NCBI GenBank assembly: GCA_027619655.1
Contig: JAQCHR010000056.1
Coordinates: 1-12,035, forward strand
Direction: 5' to 3'
DNA from: Pseudomonadota bacterium
GTDB lineage: Bacteria > Pseudomonadota > Alphaproteobacteria > UBA8366 > GCA-2717185
DNA: 12,035 nucleotides
A model generated the notes under the pieces. It was not told where the DNA came from. It did not search any database and saw only the letters and a list, made by a program, of their open reading frames with translations. Below are positions 6,837 to 12,035 of this stretch, piece after piece; within the stretch, counting starts at the first letter, position 1, and every line of letters begins with the position of its first letter. The position numbers and the translations under genes are program-made.

Positions 6837-7340
6837 ATGATGAAAGCGATTGCGATGGGCGCCGCAGCGGCATTTTGCCTGGGCATGGCAGGAACGGCCG
6901 CCATGGCGCAGGGCTTTGGCCCGGGTTACACCGCGCCGATGATGTCGGGGCACCCGATGTACGGCCAGGGGCCGCACTGGGCGCCGGGTATGGCGTTCGA
7001 CCGGCCGATGGGCATGATGGTTATCGACCGGAATGCCGATGGCGCCATCGCAGCGGACGAGGCTGCCGCCTGGCATGAGGCCAATTTCGGGCAGATGGAT
7101 GAAGATGGCGATGGCAAGGTAAGCAAGGGCGAGTTCCTGGCCGGCGGCATGCATCAGGGGCGGGGTGCGCAGCATTTCAGCCGTCGCGACGCACGGTTTG
7201 CCGAAATCGATGCCGACAGGGACGGCACTATCACGCTGTCTGAGTATATAAAGGACACCGGCGCGCGCTTCGCGGCGATCGACAAGGATGGCGACGGCAA
7301 GGTTTCCGTCTGGGAATACCGCGGCCACGACCGCATGTAG
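6837..7340 (+). CDS. Exported EF-hand calcium-binding protein with four canonical loops
   Basis: The 167-residue protein starts with a signal peptide: MMK, a hydrophobic core AIAMGAAAAFCLGMAGTAA, then cleavage after AMA24 before QGF. The mature part opens with a Met/Gly/Pro-rich stretch (25-62) and carries four complete 12-residue EF-hand loops: D64-E75 (DRNADGAIAADE), D88-E99 (DEDGDGKVSKGE), D125-E136 (DADRDGTITLSE) and D149-E160 (DKDGDGKVSVWE). Each has acidic or Asn ligands at positions 1, 3 and 5, Gly at 6 and Glu at 12, so Ca2+ binding is strongly expected. It should be periplasmic or secreted. The frame is open upstream to 6636 but overlaps the DUF3253 gene out of frame; AAGGAA six nt before ATG 6837 fixes the start. 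Such proteins are common in alphaproteobacteria and act as calcium buffers or sensors. It converges on folD with an 8-nt gap. Confidence 0.92.
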   Translation: MMKAIAMGAAAAFCLGMAGTAAMAQGFGPGYTAPMMSGHPMYGQGPHWAPGMAFDRPMGMMVIDRNADGAIAADEAAAWHEANFGQMDEDGDGKVSKGEFLAGGMHQGRGAQHFSRRDARFAEIDADRDGTITLSEYIKDTGARFAAIDKDGDGKVSVWEYRGHDRM

Positions 7341-7348
7341 CGGCGCAA

Positions 7349-8239
7349 TCAGATAGCGGGTTCGGGCAGCCCGTGCTGGCGGCAGGCCGCCACCACCGTA
7401 TTGCGCAACAGCACCGCAATTGTCATCGGGCCGACGCCGCCGGGAACCGGCGTGATCGCACCCGCAACGGCCACGGCCTCGGCGAAGGCAACATCGCCGA
7501 CCAGCCGTGTCTTGCCTTCCGTTTCGGACGGAACGCGATTGATTCCGACATCGATGACCGTCGCACCCGGCCTGATCCAGTCGCCGCGAATCATTTCCGG
7601 CCTGCCGACCGCCGCGACCAGGATATCGGCGCGGCGGCAGATCGCGGGCAGGTCGCGGCTGCGCGAATGGGCAATGGTTACCGTACAATTGGCCGACAGC
7701 AGCAACGCTACCATCGGTTTGCCGACGATATTGGAGCGGCCGACGATAACGGCCTCCATGCCCGAAAGGTCGCCCAGCCGGTCCTGCAGCATCATCAGGC
7801 AACCGAGCGGCGTGCAGGGCGTCAGCGCCGGGGCGCCCGTCGCCAGCCGGCCGGTGTTGACGACATGAAACCCGTCAACATCCTTGGCCGGATTTATGGC
7901 GTCGATGACCGCATGCTCGTCGATGCCCGCCGGCAGCGGCAGCTGCACCAGAATGCCGTGTACCGCGGGGTCTTCGTTCAATTGCGCGACCAGCGACAAC
8001 AACGCCGTCTGGCTGGCATCCGCCGGCAGCCGGTGTTCGAAACTCCGCATGCCGCAGGCCGCAGTCTGTTTCGCCTTGTTGCGCACATAAATCTGGCTCG
8101 CCGGATCCTCGCCGACCAGCACCACGGCCAGTCCCGGCACCAGGCCGTGGTCTTGTTTCAGCCCCGTGACGATTTGCGTCAGGGAAGCCCGCAGTTTTTC
8201 CGCGAATGCCTTGCCGTCGATAATCCTGGGGTCAGTCAT
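7349..8239 (-). CDS. folD: Bifunctional methylenetetrahydrofolate dehydrogenase/cyclohydrolase FolD
   Basis: The 296-residue cytosolic enzyme interconverts 5,10-methylene-, 5,10-methenyl- and 10-formyl-tetrahydrofolate using NADP(H). Visible family motifs are YVRNKAKQ (Y51 and catalytic K55), VQLPLP (98-103), KDVDGFH (119-125), PCTPLG (141-146), the NADP loop VGRSNIVGKP (166-175) and TPVPGGVGPMT (263-273). The length is normal. The start codon ATG 8239 overlaps the end of the DUF167 gene by 8 nt, so translation is probably coupled. It is the last gene of the yggT-yggU-folD operon. Confidence 0.97.
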   Translation of the reverse strand: MTDPRIIDGKAFAEKLRASLTQIVTGLKQDHGLVPGLAVVLVGEDPASQIYVRNKAKQTAACGMRSFEHRLPADASQTALLSLVAQLNEDPAVHGILVQLPLPAGIDEHAVIDAINPAKDVDGFHVVNTGRLATGAPALTPCTPLGCLMMLQDRLGDLSGMEAVIVGRSNIVGKPMVALLLSANCTVTIAHSRSRDLPAICRRADILVAAVGRPEMIRGDWIRPGATVIDVGINRVPSETEGKTRLVGDVAFAEAVAVAGAITPVPGGVGPMTIAVLLRNTVVAACRQHGLPEPAI

Positions 8240-8555
8240 GCTGTGTCGTCATCCAGTCGCATAATGTCTCGTTCAATTGATCCGGGTCTCCGGCAATATG
8301 TACCAGCTTGTTCCGGCTAGTCTGTCCCGAATCGACGCGAAGCGCCGATTTCGGAATGCGCCAGGCCCGGGACAGCAGCGCCAGCAGGGCGTTATTGGCG
8401 CGGTTGCGCTCGGGGGCTTCGGTAACGCCAACCTTGAGGGCCATGCCGTCCGCCTGGGCCTGCGTCCCGTTGAATCCGGGCTTTTTCGCCTTTGGCGTCA
8501 GGCGAACCGATACCGTGACGCCGTCGGCGACGCAGCGGAAAGGCCGCCCCGGCAC
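8232..8555 (-). CDS. yggU: DUF167 (YggU) family protein
   Basis: This small basic cytosolic protein of about 107 residues has the DUF167 pattern: PFRCVADGVTVSVRLTPKAKKPGF near the start, MALKVGVTEAPERNRANNALLALLSRAW in the middle (the conserved P-x-x-x-x-A-N motif) and KSALRVDSGQTSRNKLVHIAGD near the end. Its function is not established. The frame is open to ATG 8582, which would overlap yggT by 26 nt. GTG 8555, one nt past the yggT stop, is preferred because it gives the usual short lead into the PFR segment. Neither start has a strong ribosome site. The pairing of yggT with DUF167 and folD is common in alphaproteobacteria. Confidence 0.88.
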   Translation of the reverse strand: MPGRPFRCVADGVTVSVRLTPKAKKPGFNGTQAQADGMALKVGVTEAPERNRANNALLALLSRAWRIPKSALRVDSGQTSRNKLVHIAGDPDQLNETLCDWMTTQHD

Positions 8556-8556
8556 G

Positions 8557-8844
8557 TCACATCGTCCCGGGCCAGTATTCATTCAACAGGTTTCGGGCGA
8601 AGATCAGCAGCAGGATGAGGACGACCGGCGACAGGTCGATGCCGCCCAGGTTGGGCAGGAACTGGCGAATGCGCCGCAGGGCGGGTTCCGTGATGCGATA
8701 CAGGAACTCCCCGATCGAATACACGATGCGGTTTTGCGTGTTGAGCACATTGAAGGCGATCAGCCAACTGAGGATGGCGGAAATGATCAGGCACCATATA
8801 TACAGTCCAATTACGGCGTTTATCAGCCCAAGAAGTGACATCAT
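8557..8844 (-). CDS. yggT: YggT family integral membrane protein
   Basis: The 95-residue protein has two membrane segments, about 4-29 (LLGLINAVIGLYIWCLIISAIL) and about 71-88 (LSPVVLILLLIFARNLL). Between them is the family loop with FNVLNTQNRIVYSIGEFLYRITEPALRRIRQFLPNLGGIDLSPV, where the P-x-x-x-x-x-R-x-x-x-P-x-x-G-x-D-x-S-P pattern is diagnostic. YggT proteins are inner-membrane proteins linked to osmotic shock tolerance and, in some bacteria, to cell-shape or division loci; the mechanism is not settled. Two adjacent ATGs (8844, 8841) are possible starts. It is the first gene of the operon with yggU and folD and is divergent from the tRNA gene. I could not find a convincing promoter for it in 8845-8950. 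Confidence 0.93.
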   Translation of the reverse strand: MMSLLGLINAVIGLYIWCLIISAILSWLIAFNVLNTQNRIVYSIGEFLYRITEPALRRIRQFLPNLGGIDLSPVVLILLLIFARNLLNEYWPGTM

Positions 8845-8950
8845 GGCGATACAGATCCCTTAACTGCGGAAGAATTTCCTCGCGAAACTACTGCGCAGCG
8901 GTTATCCGAGGCAAGCCTGTTGGCGGGTGAAATTCGTTTGACGACTAGCC

Positions 8951-8979
8951 TTGACACTGTCCCGCGCTGCTCACATATT
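8951..8979 (+). promoter_or_regulatory. Strong promoter of tRNA-Ala(CGC)
   Basis: TTGACA (8951-8956, perfect consensus) and CATATT (8974-8979, 4 of 6) are separated by 17 nt. The predicted start near 8986 leaves a 5' leader of about 38 nt to be removed from the pre-tRNA. Confidence 0.7.
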
Positions 8980-9023
8980 CCGGCACGTTTAGCGGGCGGG
9001 TCGATATCCGGCCAGACCGCTGT

Positions 9024-9099
<76 letters not shown>

Positions 9100-9135
9100 A
9101 CCCCCCTCCGGGCCGTTTCCGGCGCCCGATCCCGC

Positions 9136-9240
9136 CTATCGGACCAGAAGCACCGGGCATCCCAGCGAATCGAGGATTTCCGCGACATTGCTGCGGGGCA
9201 GCAGGGGGCTGTCCGCGCCGAGCACCAGGAGACCGGATGC
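9136..9240 (-). pseudogene. 3'-terminal remnant resembling a universal stress protein C-terminus
   Basis: On the minus strand, a frame ending in TAG (9138-9136) reads SGLLVLGADSPLLPRSNVAEILDSLGCPVLLVR. The strand-helix-strand order and the PVLLVR end resemble the last part of UspA-type domains. The frame stays open upstream to a TAG near 9326, but the added sequence (EDFQLEIARFKTHSELLLA) has no in-frame ATG and lies in DNA that looks more AT-rich. No N-terminal Usp domain is present, so this is either a truncated gene left by the neighbouring insertion or a short frame of another kind. An ATG at 9317 begins an overlapping frame that reads as nonsense through this segment. The rest of 9100-9365 shows nothing else I can support. 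Confidence 0.35.
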
Positions 9241-9352
9241 CAGAAGGAGTTCACTATGTGTTTTGAAACGCGCAATTTCGAGTTGGAAATCCTCGGGTGG
9301 TTCGGGTCGGTTTTCATCCGCCTAGGACAATTCCAAGCACACTACCAACGCG

Positions 9353-9360
9353 GTGAAGGC
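9353..9360 (+). repeat. Left copy of GTGAAGGC, candidate attachment-site core
   Basis: GTGAAGGC lies 5 nt past the recombinase stop codon and recurs in the same orientation at 11084-11091. With one extra T, the flank TGGGC also matches GGGC beside the right copy. Sequence to its left does not continue comM, as a simple empty-site model would require. Confidence 0.35.
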
Positions 9361-9365
9361 TGGGC

Positions 9366-11006
9366 CTAAGCATCGCGGAGGGGGAGTGACCAGAACATCT
9401 CTTCCCCTTCGTAGGTCTCATCATCCAGATTCGGCACCCTGAGTGTCACTCCCCGCCACCTTCTAGTCCCCACCTTCTGAACATCTAAAAGCCAGTTCCG
9501 TGCGATGCCCTTGAATTCGACCAAGACATCTCCGTCAAATATCACTCTGTCAACGATACCCTTGAGCGCCATGTTGAGCCGTGTCCGTGTCTCCTTGTCG
9601 TCGCTCTTCAGGAGCCACTTCGAGTACGCCTCCTGCTGGACCTCAAGGCTCACTCCAAGGCTCGCAACCTTCCTGCCTTCCGTGTCTACCTCTGAGGTCA
9701 GTCGTTCAACATCGGCCTTCGCCGTATTCCTGGCTAATTGTAAATCGCCATAAGCCGCCTTGAGGTCTTCATCTTCCGGGGTGTCGAGCATAAAGTTCAT
9801 GGCGCTCTTCACCCGCCGTTCAGAGACATCCAGCACCTCTTGTGCCACCCGAAGCCGTTCCCGAAGTTTACCTACAGACCTGTCAACGTCCTTCGCCGCA
9901 GGAAACGCTGCTCTCAAATCAATGTCATTGATCCCCTTTAGGAGGAATACCTCGAGCGGTTCATATCGCCACCGCTGCGCCCCACAGGTCCCAACCCCTC
10001 GTTCTCCTGACGAGCATCGCAGATACTTGGACACATGCCCCCGCGTACTTTTATCAACGAGCCTCATGCTGCTGCCGCACCCACAGAATACCAAGCCAGT
10101 AAACAAGTTGGAGAAATTAACGGCCCTTCCCTTGGCCAGCCTGTTCTCCTTGCGTTGGTCTTGTACTGACAGGAAGTCGGCCCTTGGAATTATCTCCGGG
10201 AAGTACCCATCAATAGGATTCCCGTCGTTCGCGTTCTTCCGGGGCTTCCTCGAGACAACCTTCATTGGCTGGAACTCCCCTACAACGGCGGCGTTCCCAA
10301 GAATCTTACCGATGTAGCTTGTGTACCAACCATTGGAGTTACGGAAAGTAGGAACACCGTCTTCGTTTAATTGCCGCGAAATAGTGTCCCGCCCAATGCC
10401 TTCCAAGGTTTGACGGAAAATCCTGCGCACCACCTCGGCTCTCTCGGGTATGACTTCAAATATCTTCCTATCGTCGGAGAGCCTCAACCACGCGGGACAA
10501 CTCTTGGTTAGTTTCGTCTGCGACGCCTTGGCCCTTTTGTTCTGCCAGTTGGCCTTGCCGCGCTCCGACCTCTTCTGTGCTTCCTCGTTCGCTGTCACCA
10601 TGACAACCATGGCTAAAATCAGACTGCCAAAGTCGTTGAGGCTGTTGTGGTCATATCGTCGCTGGTCCATCAGCGTTACGATGATAACCCCTGCTTCAAT
10701 GATCTCTTGTAGTTGCCCGAGTGCAACCATCACCCTATCCCGACTGAGGCGATCAAGGCTCTCAACCAGTAAAACAGACCCCGTCGCCACCGTCCCGTCT
10801 TCGACTGCCCTCAAGAAGGCTCCGAGAGCAGCATCACGGTTGCTCCCACGAAACGCTGATACTCCCAGATCGTGGAAAGTCAGGTCATCCAACTCTAGGT
10901 CATTCGCTAGGGCATACTGTATGGCGGTCTCGGTTTGCCTCCGTAGGCTGTCGCCCTTGGCTTGTGTCGGTGTTGAGAAACGAACGTAGCTGTAGGCCTT
11001 GGTCAT
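9366..11006 (-). CDS. Large serine recombinase (site-specific integrase family)
   Basis: The 546-residue protein has the full large-serine-recombinase layout. Residues 1-150 form the resolvase catalytic domain, with YVRFST giving R9 and the nucleophile S11, SLRRQ at 20-24, and SLDRLSR giving D85, R86 and R89. A long helix follows (about 125-155). A recombinase domain spans about 170-285, including FEVIPERAEVVRRIFRQTLEG and TISRQLNEDGVPT. A zinc ribbon holds C308, C310, C331 and C341, and a charged coiled-coil insertion lies near 375-450. All catalytic residues I can check are intact, so it may be active. The frame opens far upstream (to 11192), but that part is out of frame with comM and nonsensical; AAGGTG at 11018-11013 with 6 nt spacing fixes ATG 11006. 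It lies immediately downstream of the truncated comM frame. Confidence 0.95.
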   Translation of the reverse strand: MTKAYSYVRFSTPTQAKGDSLRRQTETAIQYALANDLELDDLTFHDLGVSAFRGSNRDAALGAFLRAVEDGTVATGSVLLVESLDRLSRDRVMVALGQLQEIIEAGVIIVTLMDQRRYDHNSLNDFGSLILAMVVMVTANEEAQKRSERGKANWQNKRAKASQTKLTKSCPAWLRLSDDRKIFEVIPERAEVVRRIFRQTLEGIGRDTISRQLNEDGVPTFRNSNGWYTSYIGKILGNAAVVGEFQPMKVVSRKPRKNANDGNPIDGYFPEIIPRADFLSVQDQRKENRLAKGRAVNFSNLFTGLVFCGCGSSMRLVDKSTRGHVSKYLRCSSGERGVGTCGAQRWRYEPLEVFLLKGINDIDLRAAFPAAKDVDRSVGKLRERLRVAQEVLDVSERRVKSAMNFMLDTPEDEDLKAAYGDLQLARNTAKADVERLTSEVDTEGRKVASLGVSLEVQQEAYSKWLLKSDDKETRTRLNMALKGIVDRVIFDGDVLVEFKGIARNWLLDVQKVGTRRWRGVTLRVPNLDDETYEGEEMFWSLPLRDA

Positions 11007-11010
11007 CAGA

Positions 11011-11178
11011 TCACCTTTCCATTCCTTTGCCTCCACCATACACACAAAAGGAGGCCTTGATGGTCTTTCTACGCTGCGCCATTGTGAAGGCGGGCAGGCC
11101 CCCGGCGATCTGCACCTGCACGTCGATATCCAGCGTATCCACGCCCTGGAAGGCGACCGTATTGATCCTGGCGACCAT
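11011..11178 (-). pseudogene. comM: 5' stub of comM/yifB-type Mg chelatase-like ATPase, truncated by the insertion
   Basis: From ATG 11178 the frame reads MVARINTVAFQGVDTLDIDV and then QVQIAGGLPAFT, the highly conserved N-terminus of ComM/YifB, a hexameric helicase-like protein that aids branch migration of incoming DNA in natural transformation. Homology stops after codon 32 (11083). Intact proteins normally continue IVGLPDKAVAESRERVR, but here the frame reads MAQRRKTIKASFCVYGGGKG in element DNA and ends at TGA 11013-11011. The product would be 55 residues and lacks the Lon-like remainder, the AAA+ core and the C-terminal domain. The start lies 104 nt after the upstream SDR stop. No other piece of comM is visible in the window. 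Confidence 0.85.
11084..11091 (+). repeat. Right copy of GTGAAGGC at the comM break
   Basis: This octamer is the complement of the comM codons for A-F-T (GCCTTCAC), the last comM bases before the sequence becomes foreign. It matches 9353-9360 in the same orientation, which is the pattern expected when recombination occurs at a short shared core. Confidence 0.4.
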
Positions 11179-11241
11179 CGCAAAACCCGCAAATGTTCCC
11201 GTTATGATCCATTTCTGCCGGGAATGGTTGCGTTTGACCAG

Positions 11242-11282
11242 CGCGGATCGCCGGTCTTGCGACATGAAGGGGCGAATCCGCG
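11242..11282 (-). terminator. Stem-loop directly after the SDR gene, terminator-like without a T-run
   Basis: CGCGGATCGCC (11242-11252) pairs with GGCGAATCCGCG (11271-11282), giving 11 base pairs with one bulged base around an 18-nt loop. It begins immediately after the SDR stop codon (11283). No T-tract follows on the minus strand, so it may be a factor-assisted terminator or a 3'-end stabilising hairpin, not an intrinsic terminator. Confidence 0.4.
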
Positions 11283-12035
11283 TCAGGCGTTCATGAAGGC
11301 GGCGCCGTTGGAATGGATCGTCTGGCCGGAAATGTAATGGCCGCCGGGGCCGACGAGGAAGCGGATCAGGTCGGCCATGTCCTGGGGGGTGCCTTCGCGG
11401 CCCATCGGGATCTTGCTGACGCGGGCCTTGAGCTGTTCCGCCGTCATTTTCGCATCCGGCTCGCGCGTGTCATAGGTGCCGACGACGACCTGGTTGGCGG
11501 TGATGTTGTCGGATGCGAGGTCGAGCGCGAGGCCGCGGATATACATGTTCAGCCCCGCCTTCGCGACCATCAGGTGCGAGCGGCCCTTCTGCCCTGTGTA
11601 TGAGTTCAGCCCGCCGACGCCGATGATCGCACCACCGCCGCGCTTGCGCATCGAGGGCACGGTGGCCTGCGCCAGGTGAAAGCAGCCGAGGATCGACAGG
11701 TCGATGACCTGCTGGAAATCCTCGCGCGTCAGGTCGTCGAAGGATTTCGGATTCCGCGTCGCCGCGTTGTGCACCAGGATATCGATGCCGCCGAATTCGG
11801 CGATCGCCGCCTGCGCCATCCTTACGATATCGTCCGGCTTGCGGCAGTCGGCCATGACCGCGATGGCCTTGCCGCCCGTCGCGCGAATGCCGGCGGCGAC
11901 TTCCTCGCACAGGTCCTTCGCCTGCACCGCGTTGATGACGACGGCGGCGCCGGCGCGGGCCAGCTCCTCCGCCGTGACGCGGCCGATATTGCGGGCGCTG
12001 CCGGTGACGATCGCAACCTTGCCGTCAAGTTCGTT
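11283..12035 (-). CDS. SDR-family oxidoreductase homologue, 5' end beyond the window; catalytic Ser and Tyr not conserved
   Basis: The frame is open from the right window edge to TGA 11285-11283, 250 codons before the stop. The first visible residues, NELDGKVAIVTGSARNIGR, are the classical SDR start, so only a few codons are missing. The dinucleotide loop is TGSARNIG, and ILVHNAATRNP covers the NNAG position. Where most SDRs have IxxxSS...YxxxK, this protein has IIGVGGLNSYTGQKG and RSHLMVAK, so Gly replaces the usual Ser and Leu stands four residues before the Lys. Some SDR subfamilies with an H-x-x-x-x-K form are known to me, so this may be typical of its group. The C-terminus GGHYISGQTIHSNGAAFMNA is the normal SDR ending. 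The substrate is unknown. A stem-loop and the comM stub follow on the same strand. Confidence 0.9.
   Translation of the reverse strand, partial: NELDGKVAIVTGSARNIGRVTAEELARAGAAVVINAVQAKDLCEEVAAGIRATGGKAIAVMADCRKPDDIVRMAQAAIAEFGGIDILVHNAATRNPKSFDDLTREDFQQVIDLSILGCFHLAQATVPSMRKRGGGAIIGVGGLNSYTGQKGRSHLMVAKAGLNMYIRGLALDLASDNITANQVVVGTYDTREPDAKMTAEQLKARVSKIPMGREGTPQDMADLIRFLVGPGGHYISGQTIHSNGAAFMNA

Larger units (their letters stand above)
9353..11091 (-). mobile_element. Recombinase-bearing insertion in comM (possibly a reduced island)
   Basis: The segment is visibly less GC-rich than both flanks, contains only a large serine recombinase gene, and begins exactly where comM homology breaks. Octamers GTGAAGGC mark both ends. 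No cargo, excisionase or transposase is present. Because the rest of comM is absent to the left, the left edge is uncertain: it may lie at 9353, near 9240 where a stress-protein-like remnant ends, or the present left end may come from a later deletion. No count of base composition was made. Confidence 0.6.

Noticed and set aside
11007..11192. Upstream extension of the recombinase frame (608 residues from 11192)
   Set aside because: It overlaps the clear comM frame in another register, reads as low-quality sequence, and ATG 11006 has a strong ribosome site.

Overview
This 12 kb window looks like the chromosome of a high-GC alphaproteobacterium, probably near the Rhodospirillales. That placement is inferred from codon use, gene families and protein style; nothing in the window fixes the genus. 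Most of it is ordinary core and housekeeping sequence with tight gene spacing. One stretch (about 9.2-11.1 kb) is foreign: it is visibly less GC-rich and carries a large serine recombinase lodged in the 5' end of a comM/yifB-type gene.

Layout. Positions 1-1545 (minus) hold a small acidic protein, a SAM-dependent methyltransferase and an NYN-domain (PIN-like) protein cut by the window edge, all in one direction behind a good promoter. Positions 1655-3529 (plus) hold rlmN, probably read from a leaderless transcript, followed by a short-chain dehydrogenase (SDR) homologue. Positions 3545-4240 (minus) hold an RraA/HMG-aldolase-like protein, divergent from argG (4378-5589, plus). Next are a NnrU-type membrane protein (5597-6289, minus), a DUF3253 protein (6386-6700, plus) and a secreted four-EF-hand protein (6837-7340, plus). 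The yggT-yggU-folD operon (8844 down to 7349, minus) is divergent from a tRNA-Ala(CGC) gene (9024-9099, plus) that has a clear promoter.

The accessory part begins after the tRNA. A 3'-terminal fragment resembling the end of a universal stress protein (9136-9240, minus) is followed by AT-richer DNA and the 546-residue recombinase (9366-11006, minus). The recombinase is preceded by the first 32 codons of comM, broken exactly at a GTGAAGGC octamer that recurs just downstream of the recombinase. The rest of comM is not in the window, so the locus looks like a reduced or partly deleted island. The comM stub runs on into element DNA and stops 4 nt before the recombinase start codon, so host comM transcription and translation may drive the recombinase. 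The window ends in a second SDR-family gene (minus, truncated at its 5' end).

Both SDR homologues lack the usual catalytic tyrosine. I found no CRISPR array, toxin-antitoxin pair, restriction system or clear new multi-gene defence system. The most unusual structure is the recombinase/comM junction.
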